A stretch of 64,000 nt of DNA from Halomonas sp. CH40 (GTDB lineage: Bacteria > Pseudomonadota > Gammaproteobacteria > Pseudomonadales > Halomonadaceae), in NCBI GenBank assembly GCA_041875495.1, contig CP112982.1, positions 2,480,001 through 2,544,000 on the forward strand, written 5' to 3'. Numbering within the stretch: the stretch's first letter is position 1; each line of letters begins with the position of its first letter. This document shows positions 1-8,821 of this stretch, one piece after another. The notes under the pieces are model-generated. The model saw nothing but the letters and a program-made list of their open reading frames with translations, had not been told where the DNA came from and did not search any database. The position numbers were made by a program, and so were the translations under genes.

Positions 1-1
1 T

Positions 2-913
2 CACCGCACCGGCGATGACTGGGTTGCTCGGCTACCCAAACAGAGCCAGATGGATCTGGGCCCCGCCGATAACCTGGCCTATGAAGCCGCATGCTATGAG
101 CGCGCCAGCGCCGGTGGCCATGTTCCCCGCCTGCACGGCATTCTACCGGTTAGCGAGACGCTGCCCCGTGGCGGCTTAGTGGTTGACGCCATCGAAGGCC
201 GGTTGGCGCAACTGCCGGAAGATCTCCCTCGCATCGCGGAAGCGCTGGCCAGTCTTCACAAACTGACTTTGCCCGCGCAGACAGCGCCACTGCTGGCCCC
301 CGACGCCCCCTGGCAGGCGATGCGCGAGGAAGTCAGCCGCCAGGCCGAATGGCTGGACAAGGCCGACCTGAACCCGGACACCATCGCGCGAGTACGTGAC
401 GAACTCGATGCCCTGCCGGTTACTCTGCCGGATTCAAAGCGCTGCCTGATCAGTTTTGATACCCACCCCGGTAATTTCCTGATCACTCAGGATGGCCGGG
501 CCGTGCTGGTTGATCTGGAAAAGGGCCGTTATGGCCTGCCGGGGATTGATCTGGCTCACACCTCGCTTTACACCTCAACCACCTGGGATGTGAACAGCCA
601 GGCTGTGCTCACCCACGATCAGGTGATTGACTTTTATCGCCGCTGGAAGGCGCGCATGGGCCAATCACCCAGCGCACAAACCCTGATCGCCTGCCGCCGG
701 GCCACCTGGCTATGGTCGCTGACCTGGTGTGCCAAATGGCGCGCCCAGCATTTACACAGTAAAGATGCCGAGCACCGCGGCCAGGACTGGTCGGCAGAGC
801 TGACCGATGCCAGCGTGATTGCCCATGTGCGCGACCGGGTCGAACACTATCTATCGCCAGCGGCCATCGAACACGTTCACAACGAACTGCTGCACCTGCA
901 AACAACGCTCTAG
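2..913 (+). CDS. Phosphotransferase-fold kinase (APH/choline kinase family), 5' end outside window
   Basis: The frame is open to the left edge of the window, so the N-terminus is missing; an internal ATG at 50 is not the likely start. The protein resembles aminoglycoside phosphotransferase/choline kinase-fold small-molecule kinases. It has a catalytic-loop motif SFDTHPGNF (Asp codon 458-460), followed by the Mg-binding segment VLVDLEKG. The usual HxD of the loop reads SxD here, while the catalytic Asp and the Asn five residues later are kept. It ends 23 bp before a YnjB-type binding protein in the same direction, so its substrate may be linked to the imported compound. That link is inference. 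Nothing supports antibiotic resistance. Confidence 0.75.
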   Translation, partial: HRTGDDWVARLPKQSQMDLGPADNLAYEAACYERASAGGHVPRLHGILPVSETLPRGGLVVDAIEGRLAQLPEDLPRIAEALASLHKLTLPAQTAPLLAPDAPWQAMREEVSRQAEWLDKADLNPDTIARVRDELDALPVTLPDSKRCLISFDTHPGNFLITQDGRAVLVDLEKGRYGLPGIDLAHTSLYTSTTWDVNSQAVLTHDQVIDFYRRWKARMGQSPSAQTLIACRRATWLWSLTWCAKWRAQHLHSKDAEHRGQDWSAELTDASVIAHVRDRVEHYLSPAAIEHVHNELLHLQTTL

Positions 914-936
914 CCCCTGATTTTACGAGGTTCATA

Positions 937-2166
937 ATGAAACGTAAGTCTCTACTCTCGGCGGTTATCGCCACCGCCATGCTGGCCACTGCACTGCCCG
1001 GCGCACTCCCTGCTGTGGCCGCACCTGCCCCGGATAACTGGCAGAAGGTGCTGGAAGAGGCCAATGGCCAGACCGTCTACTGGAACGCCTGGGGCGGCGA
1101 TGCGCGCACCAACCGCTATATTGCCTGGGTCGCCGAGCAGGTGCAGGCAGACTTCGGGGTCGAGGTAGAGCACGTCAAACTGGACGACACCAGCAGCGCG
1201 GTGGCACGGGTACTGGGGGAAAAACAGGCTGGCAATGACGACGAGGGCAGTATCGATCTGATCTGGATCAACGGTGAAAACTTCGCCGCCATGCGCGAGC
1301 AGGATCTGCTGTTCGGGCCCTTCGCCGATGCGCTGCCCCACTTTGCCCTGACCGACCCGGACAACAACCCGGAAGTAGTTACCGACTTCACCTTGCCCAC
1401 TGACGGCTACGAATCCCCCTGGGGCAAGGCGCAAATTACCTTTTATTATGACAGCGCCCAGGTGGAGGCACCGCCCCAGAGCATTGACGCCCTGCTGGCA
1501 TGGGCCAAGCAAAACCCCGGCCAATTCAGCTACCCGCGGATTCCCGACTTTACCGGCAGCACCTTCCTGAAACAGGCGCTGATCGAACTCAGCGATCAGG
1601 ACGCGGCGCTTTACCAACCGGTGGAAGATAGCGACTTTGCAGAAGTCACCGCCCCGCTATGGGCCTACCTGGATGAGCTTCATCCCCACCTGTGGCGCAG
1701 CGGCCGCAGCTTTCCCGATTCCGGCCCCAACCTGCGCACCCTGATGAGCGATGGCGAACTCAGCCTGGCGTTTTCCTTCTACCCCACCGATGCGGCCGTG
1801 GCCGTCATGGAATATGAACTGCCCCCCAGCGTGCGCAGCTATGTGTTGGAAGATGGCACCCTGGGCAACGTTCACTTTGTGGCCATTCCCTATAACTCAC
1901 CCCACAAGGCAGGTGCCATGACGCTGGCCAATTTCCTGCTGTCGCCCGAGGCCCAGGCACAAAAGCAGTCGCTGGACATGTGGGGCGACCGCAGCGTGCT
2001 GGCCATCAGCCAGCTGGACGACAGCGACCAGATGCTGTTCGAGCAGGGCGAACAGCACCCCTCAGCGCTGCCAGTGGATGCACTTTCCAACACCCTGGCC
2101 GAGCCACACCCCAGCTGGATGACCGCGCTTCAGGACGCCTGGCTTGAGCGCTATGTTGCCAACTGA
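937..2166 (+). CDS. ynjB: ABC transporter substrate-binding protein, YnjB family
   Basis: This 409-residue periplasmic solute-binding protein carries a Sec signal peptide: MKRK, a hydrophobic stretch, and an Ala-rich cleavage region near residue 28. The start ATG has a purine-rich site (CGAGG) just upstream. The body is typical of YnjB, a distant relative of the thiamine and iron binding proteins, with the signature segment VYWNAWGGD shortly after the signal. The permease follows after 19 bp and the ATPase lies further on, so this is the capture component of a three-part importer. The ligand of the YnjBCD family is not established and cannot be read from the sequence. Confidence 0.85.
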   Translation: MKRKSLLSAVIATAMLATALPGALPAVAAPAPDNWQKVLEEANGQTVYWNAWGGDARTNRYIAWVAEQVQADFGVEVEHVKLDDTSSAVARVLGEKQAGNDDEGSIDLIWINGENFAAMREQDLLFGPFADALPHFALTDPDNNPEVVTDFTLPTDGYESPWGKAQITFYYDSAQVEAPPQSIDALLAWAKQNPGQFSYPRIPDFTGSTFLKQALIELSDQDAALYQPVEDSDFAEVTAPLWAYLDELHPHLWRSGRSFPDSGPNLRTLMSDGELSLAFSFYPTDAAVAVMEYELPPSVRSYVLEDGTLGNVHFVAIPYNSPHKAGAMTLANFLLSPEAQAQKQSLDMWGDRSVLAISQLDDSDQMLFEQGEQHPSALPVDALSNTLAEPHPSWMTALQDAWLERYVAN

Positions 2167-2185
2167 TAGGGGTGTTAACTGATTG

Positions 2186-3859
2186 ATGTTGCGCTATGTG
2201 CCGGTCGTAATGATTGCCCTGCTGGTGATCCCGGTCACCGCAGGGCTAGGGATGGTCATGCTGCCTGCCTTTGGCTATCTGCCAGTGCTAGGTGGCGAGC
2301 AGTTGAGCCTGGCGCCCTGGCAGGCCCTGTTCAGCCAGCCAGGGCTATGGCGTTCGGTGGCTGTCAGCTTTTCCAGCGGCCTGGCTAGCACGGCGCTGGC
2401 CCTTTTGATCGTGGTGCTGTTTCTGGCCGCCAGCCAAGGCACCTGGTTGGATCGCAGCCTACGTCGCCTGGTCTCACCTCTGCTGGCGATTCCCCATGCT
2501 GCCGTGGCCTTTGGTTTTGCCTTTCTGATCGCCCCTTCCGGGCTGATGGCCCGGTTGATTTCTCCCTGGCCATCCGGCTGGCAAAGCCCGCCGGATGCGC
2601 TGATTGTCAACGACCCATGGGGACTGGCATTAACCTTTGGCCTGGTGCTCAAGGAAGCGCCCTTTCTACTGTTGATGAGCCTGGCGGCACTGCCTCAGCT
2701 GCAGGCTGACAAGCGCCTGCAACTGGCGCGTTCACTGGGTTATGCCCCGACCATTGCCTGGCTGAAAGTGTTACTGCCCTCCCTCTACCCGCTGATTCGC
2801 CTGCCAGTATATGCCGTGATTGCCTATGCCACCTCGGTAGTGGATATGGCGCTGATACTCGGCCCACGGCTGCCCTCGACCCTGAGTGTCTCGATTCTGG
2901 GCTGGTTCAACGACCCGGATATCAATCGGCGCTTCATGGCATCAGCGGCCGCAGTACTCCAGCTTGGCGTCACCCTGGCCGCCCTTATCAGTTGGTGGCT
3001 GCTGGAACAGCTGATCCGGCGGTTTAGCCGCCACTGGCTAACCAACGGCAGCCGCCGCCGCGGCGCGGCAACGCTAACAGTGGCAGGCCGTGGTGGCTTG
3101 GCCTTGACCAGCCTGACCGCCCTTGCGGCCCTGGTGGGTCTGGCGCTGTTTTCAGTGGCCGGTTTCTGGCGCTTCCCGGAGTTTTTACCGCAATCCCTGG
3201 TGCTCGATCACTGGCAGCGCAGCGCCTCCATGCTGGCAGCACCTCTGGTCACCACTGGGGTGGTTGCACTGGTCGCCACCGGCCTGACGACCCTGCTGGT
3301 GGTTGCCGCGCTGGAAAACGAACAGCGCCAGCACCTTCATCCCCGCCGGGCACTATGGTTGTTATATTTACCCCTGTTGGTACCGCAGATCGCCTTTCTG
3401 TTCGGCCTGGTGGTGGCCGCGGAACAGATCGGCGTGCGCCCGCAGCTGACCTTGGTGATCGCTGGCCATGCGCTCTTTGTACTGCCCTATGTATATCTCT
3501 CACTGGGCGAGTCTTACCGTCGCCTGGACCCACGTTGGTTACATATCGCTCAGTCGCTAGGTGTCTCCCGCAACCGGGCATTCTGGAAGGTTCGCCTGCC
3601 GCTGCTGCTGGCGCCGCTGCTGACGGCAGTGGCAGTCGGCCTGGCGGTAAGCATCGGCCAGTATCTGCCGACTCAACTTCTTGGCGCAGGAAGGGTCACA
3701 ACGGTGACCACCGAAGCCGTCGCCCTGGCCTCTGGCGGCAACCGGCGGCTGATCGGCGTCTGGGCGCTGGTACAGGCAGGCCTGCCGCTGATCGGCTTTA
3801 TCATCGCCCTGGCGCTGCCCCGCTGGATAGGAGTACCCCAGCGGGGTGTTTCTCGCTAG
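2186..3859 (+). CDS. ynjC: ABC transporter permease, two fused permease halves (YnjC type)
   Basis: This 557-residue inner-membrane protein has about twelve hydrophobic segments, organised as two tandem permease halves in one chain. Each half carries an EAA-like cytoplasmic loop that would dock the ATPase: ARSLGYAPTIAWLKVLLP in the first and AQSLGVSRNRAFWKVRLP in the second. I take the ATG at 2186; a TTG directly before it (2183) is also open. An AGGGGTG ribosome site lies about 11 bp upstream. It follows ynjB closely, but its ATPase partner is separated from it by a two-gene nucleotidyltransferase module. Confidence 0.85.
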   Translation: MLRYVPVVMIALLVIPVTAGLGMVMLPAFGYLPVLGGEQLSLAPWQALFSQPGLWRSVAVSFSSGLASTALALLIVVLFLAASQGTWLDRSLRRLVSPLLAIPHAAVAFGFAFLIAPSGLMARLISPWPSGWQSPPDALIVNDPWGLALTFGLVLKEAPFLLLMSLAALPQLQADKRLQLARSLGYAPTIAWLKVLLPSLYPLIRLPVYAVIAYATSVVDMALILGPRLPSTLSVSILGWFNDPDINRRFMASAAAVLQLGVTLAALISWWLLEQLIRRFSRHWLTNGSRRRGAATLTVAGRGGLALTSLTALAALVGLALFSVAGFWRFPEFLPQSLVLDHWQRSASMLAAPLVTTGVVALVATGLTTLLVVAALENEQRQHLHPRRALWLLYLPLLVPQIAFLFGLVVAAEQIGVRPQLTLVIAGHALFVLPYVYLSLGESYRRLDPRWLHIAQSLGVSRNRAFWKVRLPLLLAPLLTAVAVGLAVSIGQYLPTQLLGAGRVTTVTTEAVALASGGNRRLIGVWALVQAGLPLIGFIIALALPRWIGVPQRGVSR

Positions 3860-3892
3860 TCTTACACAGCGCTTCAAATCAGGAAGGACAAG

Positions 3893-4315
3893 ATGTCTCA
3901 ACCTCGCAATATCCGCTGGCATCAGCGCTTACAGAATTTTCGGGCTGCCTTCAACGAGCTCGATGAGGCCGTGTCACTGAGTAATGAACGCGGTCTTTCC
4001 AAGCTTGAGGAGCAAGGGCTGATCCAGGCGTTTGAATACACTTACGAGCTGGCGTGGAATACGCTCAAGGATTTCTATCAGCATCAGGGCGAAACGGGCA
4101 TTCAAGGCAGTCGTGACACACTTCGCCTGGCGTTTGAGCGCGGCATGGTTGAAGACGGTGAGCAATGGATGGCGATGATCAAAAGCCGTACGTTGACCTC
4201 GCATACCTACAACCGTGAAACGGCCCGCCTGATTGCTGATCAGATACTCAATAACTACCACCTTTTGCTGACAAAGCTGTTGGAAAAACTGGAGCGTCTG
4301 CGTGATAAAGAATGA
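3893..4315 (+). CDS. HEPN-type nucleotidyltransferase partner, HI0074/TIGR01987 family (HepT-like)
   Basis: This 140-residue all-helical protein belongs to the family that pairs with minimal nucleotidyltransferases. It shows the HEPN RNase motif RX4HXY at residues 99-106 (RTLTSHTY) and a family-typical AFEYTYELAWNTLKDF helix at 46-61. The ATG is preceded by AGGA. The gene starts 33 bp after the permease gene and overlaps the next gene by 14 bp, which is typical of a toxin/antitoxin-like pair. In characterised HepT/MntA systems the HEPN protein is a toxin silenced by AMPylation. Whether this one is toxic is not shown here. Confidence 0.85.
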   Translation: MSQPRNIRWHQRLQNFRAAFNELDEAVSLSNERGLSKLEEQGLIQAFEYTYELAWNTLKDFYQHQGETGIQGSRDTLRLAFERGMVEDGEQWMAMIKSRTLTSHTYNRETARLIADQILNNYHLLLTKLLEKLERLRDKE

Positions 4316-4625
4316 GGCAATCACAGGACTGCCCGCACACCTTGCAGAGCAGATACAAAGCGAACTGAGCCGCTATCCAGCCCTCCATCAGGCCGTACTG
4401 TTCGGCTCGCGGGCCATGGGTACCCACAGGCCGAACTCGGATATTGACCTGTGCCTGGACGCCCCCGACTTGCCTTTTACAGACTTCCTCACGCTTTCAG
4501 CGGCTATGGATGATCGGGTCTTACCTTATCGGCTGGACCTGATCCTCAGACACCATATTGAAAACCCTGATCTGCTGACTCACATCGATCAGGTCGGGGT
4601 GGTCGTGTATTCAAACTCGCCATAA
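4302..4625 (+). CDS. Minimal nucleotidyltransferase (MNT), HI0073/MntA-like
   Basis: This 107-residue MNT-fold protein has the nucleotidyltransferase signature GSR followed by SDIDL (residues about 32-46, GSRAMGTHRPNSDIDL). The GTG start at 4302 lies inside the end of the HEPN partner gene, with a GGAG site upstream, so translation is likely coupled. In the HepT/MntA family this component adds AMP to the HEPN toxin and acts as antitoxin. The pair sits between the permease and ATPase genes of one ABC importer, with 33 and 22 bp spacers. Confidence 0.85.
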   Translation: MIKNEAITGLPAHLAEQIQSELSRYPALHQAVLFGSRAMGTHRPNSDIDLCLDAPDLPFTDFLTLSAAMDDRVLPYRLDLILRHHIENPDLLTHIDQVGVVVYSNSP

Positions 4626-4647
4626 TGCTGGCGACTCAAGGACTCCT

Positions 4648-5286
4648 GTGAACAACGCTGCGACTGAATCACTGACTCTGGAAAAGGTCTGCATCCGCCT
4701 GGCGGGGCAAGCCTTGCTGCAGGTCAACACCCGGATTGCACCCGGCGAGGTGCTGACGGTGATGGGGCCTTCCGGCTCGGGCAAGTCCACCCTGCTAGCC
4801 TTTGTGGCAGGCTTTCTGGATAGCACCTTTGACGCCCAGGGCCAGGTGCGCTTGGGCAAGCAGAACCTGCTGGCCCTGCCTGCCGAACAGCGCGGCATTG
4901 GCCTGCTGTTTCAGGACCCGTTGCTGTTTCCGCATTTAAGCGTGGCGGGGAATTTGCGCTTTGGCCTGCCCAGGCATGCCCCAGACAAACACAGGCAGAT
5001 CGCCCAAGCGCTGGAGCAGGTCGGGCTGGCAGGCTTTGAAAACCGCGACCCAGCGACCCTTTCCGGTGGCCAACAGGCCCGAGTAGCGCTGACGCGCCTG
5101 CTGCTATCACAGCCCCGTGCCGTGCTGCTGGACGAGCCGTTTTCCAAACTGGACACCGCGCTGCGCCAGGAAATGCGCGCCCTGATATTTGGCCAGCTGC
5201 GCGAGGCGGGCTTGCCTACCCTGCTGGTCACCCATGACGAAGCCGATGCCGCCGCTGCCGGAGGGCCGATCATTGCCCTTGGGTAA
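4648..5286 (+). CDS. ynjD: ABC transporter ATP-binding protein (YnjD type)
   Basis: This 212-residue ATPase has all the expected motifs in order: Walker A GPSGSGKST (about residue 38), Q-loop LLFQDPLLFPHL, signature LSGGQQARVAL, Walker B AVLLDEPFSKLD, and the switch His in LVTHDEADA. The start is a GTG at 4648. It should power the YnjC-type permease encoded upstream. Its 3' end overlaps the next gene, whose ribosome binding site lies inside this coding region. Confidence 0.88.
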   Translation: MNNAATESLTLEKVCIRLAGQALLQVNTRIAPGEVLTVMGPSGSGKSTLLAFVAGFLDSTFDAQGQVRLGKQNLLALPAEQRGIGLLFQDPLLFPHLSVAGNLRFGLPRHAPDKHRQIAQALEQVGLAGFENRDPATLSGGQQARVALTRLLLSQPRAVLLDEPFSKLDTALRQEMRALIFGQLREAGLPTLLVTHDEADAAAAGGPIIALG

Positions 5287-5980
5287 CCAGTGCGCTGACG
5301 CGCCGACAGTCAGCATTATCATCCCCATGCTCAATGAAGCGACAGGCATTCAGGCCGCCCTGGCGCCGCTGCAAGTGTTACGCGAAGCTGGCACAGAGAT
5401 CATTGTGGTCGATGGTGGAAGCAATGATAACAGTGTCGCACTGGCCGCCCCGCTGGCAGATGCGCTGTTGGTCAGCGACCCCGGCCGAGCCCGACAGATG
5501 AATCTGGGGGCCGAACACGCCCGCGCAGCGGCGCTGATATTTTTACATGCCGATACCCGGCTTCCCCCAGGGGCTGTTGAACTGCTCACCCAGGCGCTTA
5601 ACACCCACTGCTGGGGGCGCTTTGATATTCATCTTGAAGGCCAGAGCCGCTGGTTACCCCTGGTCAGCCGGATGATGAACCTGCGCTCGCGGCTGAGCGG
5701 GATTGCCACCGGCGACCAATGCCTGTTTATCCGCCACACAACATTCAAGGCCGTGGGCGGCTTTCCTGACCAGCCGCTGATGGAAGATATCGAACTCAGC
5801 AAACGGCTGAAACGCCAACAGCGCCCCGCCTGCCTGAACGCGAAAGTGATAAGCTCAGGCAGGCGTTGGGACAAGGGCGGCGCCTGGCCCACCATTTATC
5901 TGATGTGGCGGCTGCGTTACCGCTACTGGCGTGGAGTGAGCGCTCACCAACTGATCAAGGAATACCATCATGCCCGCTGA
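5273..5980 (+). CDS. Family 2 glycosyltransferase, TIGR04283 (rSAM/selenodomain-associated transferase 2)
   Basis: This is a GT-A fold glycosyltransferase of about 235 residues. It begins with VSIIIPMLNE and continues with a nucleotide-sugar binding core (EIIVVDGGSNDNS, then FLHADTRLP with the DxD-like HAD). A GGAGGG site at 5260-5265 lies 7 bp before a TTG at 5273, which I take as the start; in-frame ATGs at 5234 and 5246 lack such a site. The start lies inside ynjD, suggesting translational coupling. TIGR04283 members tend to occur beside TIGR04282 and selenium/arsenosugar-type radical SAM genes. The sugar and acceptor are unknown. Confidence 0.8.
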   Translation: MPLGNQCADAPTVSIIIPMLNEATGIQAALAPLQVLREAGTEIIVVDGGSNDNSVALAAPLADALLVSDPGRARQMNLGAEHARAAALIFLHADTRLPPGAVELLTQALNTHCWGRFDIHLEGQSRWLPLVSRMMNLRSRLSGIATGDQCLFIRHTTFKAVGGFPDQPLMEDIELSKRLKRQQRPACLNAKVISSGRRWDKGGAWPTIYLMWRLRYRYWRGVSAHQLIKEYHHAR

Positions 5981-6614
5981 AAGTACGCCAACCCTGCACC
6001 TACTGGCCAAGGCACCGATTGCCGGGCAGGCCAAGACTCGCTTGATACCCTTGCTGGGTGCTGAAGGGGCCGCCGAAGCCCATCGCCAGCTACTGCAGCA
6101 GTGCCTGGCCAACGCCTGTCAGGCCCTACCCGCTGAACGCATCACCTTATGGACGGCACTTGAACATGAACACCCACTGTTTATTCAACTACAGCAGCAG
6201 TTTGGTATTCAGCTAAGACCACAGCCGCAAGGCGATCTGGGCGCGCGTATCCAGGCCTGCCTGCAAGCTGACCCTGGCCCGGCCATGGTGATGGGCAGCG
6301 ACTGCCCGAGCATTACTCCAGCCATGATCCAGCAATGCGCCGCGCAGCTGGCCCACGCCGAGGTGGTCATACTGCCCGCTGAAGACGGTGGCTACGGCCT
6401 GATTGGCACCCGCCACCCGATACCTGAACTGCTGACGGACATTCCCTGGGGCACGCCAAATGTTTTGTCGGTTACCCGCCAACGCCTTGACCACCTGGGG
6501 GTTGAGGCCGTCTACCCCGCCATCATCTGGGATGTCGACCACCCCGAAGACTGGCAACGCTGGCAAAAACACGCTGAAAAAAGTAAGGAAACCCACCGCT
6601 TGCCCACTGAGTAA
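5970..6614 (+). CDS. TIGR04282/DUF2064 glycosyltransferase-like protein (rSAM/selenodomain-associated transferase 1)
   Basis: This 214-residue protein has a nucleotidyltransferase/GT-A-like fold. It carries the family motif LAKAPIAGQAKTRL near the N-terminus, a central VMGSDCPSITP motif, and EDGGYGLIG. It overlaps the preceding transferase by 11 bp, so the two are translated together. TIGR04282 proteins are annotated as glycosyltransferases linked with arsenosugar synthesis in some bacteria, but the radical SAM partner (ArsS) is not in this window. The product is therefore unassigned. Confidence 0.82.
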   Translation: MPAESTPTLHLLAKAPIAGQAKTRLIPLLGAEGAAEAHRQLLQQCLANACQALPAERITLWTALEHEHPLFIQLQQQFGIQLRPQPQGDLGARIQACLQADPGPAMVMGSDCPSITPAMIQQCAAQLAHAEVVILPAEDGGYGLIGTRHPIPELLTDIPWGTPNVLSVTRQRLDHLGVEAVYPAIIWDVDHPEDWQRWQKHAEKSKETHRLPTE

Positions 6615-6643
6615 GACCTTACCCAAACGCTCTGGAGTTTTTT

Positions 6644-8821
6644 GTGAACCGACAACGCGTGTTACTCATTCTGATATTAGTGGCGGTAGTCGCTGCTTTT
6701 TATCTCAGCGGTGCCCACCAGTATTTCAACCTGGCCACCTTGCAAGCCTACCGTACGGACTTTATCGCCCTGTTTGAGCAATCTCCCTGGCAGGTCGCGG
6801 GGGCTTTCTTTACCATTTACGTGGTGATGACCGCGCTGTCTTTACCCGGCGCCACCCTGCTGACCCTGCTGGGCGGCGCCCTGTTTGGCCTGGGTTGGGG
6901 GCTTCTGATCATTTCCTTTGCCAGCACCATCGGCGCTACCCTGGCCTTTGTCATTTCCCGTTTTCTGTTTCGCAAACCGCTGGAAAAGCGCTTCCCGCGC
7001 CAGCTGGAACGCATCAACCGCGGTGTTGACCGCGACGGCGCCTTTTATCTGTTCACCCTACGCCTGGTGCCGCTGTTTCCGTTTTTCATGATCAACCTGC
7101 TGATGGGCCTGACCCGGATCAAGACCGTCACTTACTACTGGGTCAGCCAGCTCGCCATGCTGCCGGGCACAGCGGTGTATGTGAACGCCGGTGGCCAATT
7201 GGGTGAGCTAGAAAGCCTGGGTGGGATTGTCTCACCGGGGCTTCTGGCCTCCTTCGCACTGCTGGCGCTATTCCCCTGGGTAGCCAGACGTATTGTGCTG
7301 CTGGTGCAGACCCGCAAGGCGTATCAGGCGTACCCCAAACCGGCTTCTTTTGACTATGACATCGTGGTGATCGGCGGCGGCTCCGCTGGCCTGGTCACTA
7401 GCTATATCGCCAGCGCTGTCAAGGCCCGGGTAGCGTTGGTTGAAAAGCACAAGATGGGCGGCGACTGCCTGAATACCGGCTGCGTGCCTTCCAAGGCGCT
7501 GATTCGTGCCGCCCATGCGGCCCATGAAGTCCGCACTGCCTCACGCTTTGGGGTCAACGCTGGCGAGCCAGAGATCGACTTCGCCAAGGTGATGGGCCAT
7601 GTGCATCAGGCCATTCGCGATATCGAACCCCACGACAGCGTCGAGCGCTATTCAGGGCTGGGCGTTGAAGTGTATGAAGACACCGCCACCCTGCTCTCGC
7701 CCTGGGAAATCCAGATAGGTGAAAAAACTATGACCGCCCGTCATGTGGTGATTGCCACCGGCGCCCGCCCGCGCATTCCCGCCCTGCCGGGGATTGAAGG
7801 CGCGCCAGTGGTCACCTCAGAATCGCTGTGGTCACTCAAAGAGCAGCCCCGTCGTCTGGTGGTGCTAGGCGGCGGTGCGATTGGCTGCGAGCTGAGCCAG
7901 AGCTTTGCCCGTTTGGGCAGCCAGGTCACTCTGGTGGAAGGCGCCGCCCAACTGCTGGGGCGTGAGGATGACGAGGTTGGCAAGCACATGGCCACCACGC
8001 TTGGCCAGGAAGGCGTCAAGGTGTTGATGTCGAGTCACGCCATCGAGATCCTCAACGAGGACGACGGCCATCAACTGGTAGTGGAACACAACGGCGAACG
8101 TCTCAGCCTGCCCTTTGATGCCCTGATGGTCAGCGTCGGCCGCCAGGCTAATGTGGAAGGCTTGGGGCTGGAAGCGCTAGGCATCACCACCACAGACGTG
8201 GGCACCCTGGAGCTCAATGAGCGTTTGCAGACACGCCTGCCCAATATCTGGGCCTGCGGCGATGTGGCTGGCCCCTACCAGCTGACCCACGCAGCCGCTC
8301 ACCAAGCCTGGCATGCTGCCGTGAACGCCCTGTTTGGCGAACTGAAGAGCTTTGCTGTGGACTACCGCTTTATGCCAGCGGTGGTCTACACCCAGCCGGA
8401 AATTGCCCGAGTCGGGCTGAACGAAAAAGACGCCCAAGCTCAGGGCATCGCTTATGAAGTAACCCGCTACGCCATGGCCGAAAGCGACCGCGCGATTGCC
8501 GAAGGGGCCACCCAGGGCTTTATCAAGGTGCTGACCGTGCCCGGCCGCGACAAGATCCTCGGCGCTACCATTGTCGCTGAACACGCCGGTGAGTGGCTGG
8601 GCGAGTTTACGATTGCCATGAAGCACGGCCTGGGTATGAACAAGCTGCTGGGCACGATTCATCCCTACCCGACCCTCGGGGAAGCGGCCAAGGCCAGCGC
8701 CGGGGTATGGAAAAACGCCCACAAACCTGAACGTGTTCTCGCATTACTAGAACGCTACTTCCGCTGGCGGCGGGGTCATCAGAATACCCAGAAAGAGCGA
8801 GAGAAAGGAGAGCAGGTTTGA
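6644..8821 (+). CDS. Fusion: TVP38/TMEM64 (DedA-like) membrane domain + pyridine nucleotide-disulfide oxidoreductase
   Basis: This 725-residue fusion protein starts at GTG 6644 behind CTGGAG. Residues 1-225 form a TVP38/TMEM64 membrane domain with several helices and the family-type segment LSLPGATLLTLLGGALFG (65-82). Residues 237-700 are a flavoprotein disulfide reductase with an FAD site at GGGSAGL (244-250), a redox pair C275/C280 in GGDCLNTGCVPSK, an NAD(P) site VVLGGGAIGCE, and a C-terminal dimer domain with HPYPTLGEA. It resembles mercuric reductase but has neither the N-terminal metal-binding domain nor the C-terminal vicinal cysteines, so Hg(II) reduction is not supported. It overlaps the next gene by 4 bp. 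Confidence 0.9.
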   Translation: MNRQRVLLILILVAVVAAFYLSGAHQYFNLATLQAYRTDFIALFEQSPWQVAGAFFTIYVVMTALSLPGATLLTLLGGALFGLGWGLLIISFASTIGATLAFVISRFLFRKPLEKRFPRQLERINRGVDRDGAFYLFTLRLVPLFPFFMINLLMGLTRIKTVTYYWVSQLAMLPGTAVYVNAGGQLGELESLGGIVSPGLLASFALLALFPWVARRIVLLVQTRKAYQAYPKPASFDYDIVVIGGGSAGLVTSYIASAVKARVALVEKHKMGGDCLNTGCVPSKALIRAAHAAHEVRTASRFGVNAGEPEIDFAKVMGHVHQAIRDIEPHDSVERYSGLGVEVYEDTATLLSPWEIQIGEKTMTARHVVIATGARPRIPALPGIEGAPVVTSESLWSLKEQPRRLVVLGGGAIGCELSQSFARLGSQVTLVEGAAQLLGREDDEVGKHMATTLGQEGVKVLMSSHAIEILNEDDGHQLVVEHNGERLSLPFDALMVSVGRQANVEGLGLEALGITTTDVGTLELNERLQTRLPNIWACGDVAGPYQLTHAAAHQAWHAAVNALFGELKSFAVDYRFMPAVVYTQPEIARVGLNEKDAQAQGIAYEVTRYAMAESDRAIAEGATQGFIKVLTVPGRDKILGATIVAEHAGEWLGEFTIAMKHGLGMNKLLGTIHPYPTLGEAAKASAGVWKNAHKPERVLALLERYFRWRRGHQNTQKEREKGEQV

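Noticed and set aside
2..913. Aminoglycoside resistance gene
   Set aside because: Only the general kinase fold is supported and the neighbours are transport and metabolic genes.
3355..3966. 203-codon plus-strand frame overlapping the permease gene
   Set aside because: It overlaps the ynjC frame, has Arg/Pro/Gly-rich residues typical of an out-of-frame reading, and shows no family motif.
6644..8821. Mercuric reductase (merA)
   Set aside because: The C-terminal Cys pair and the N-terminal metal domain of MerA are absent, and no mer genes are nearby.
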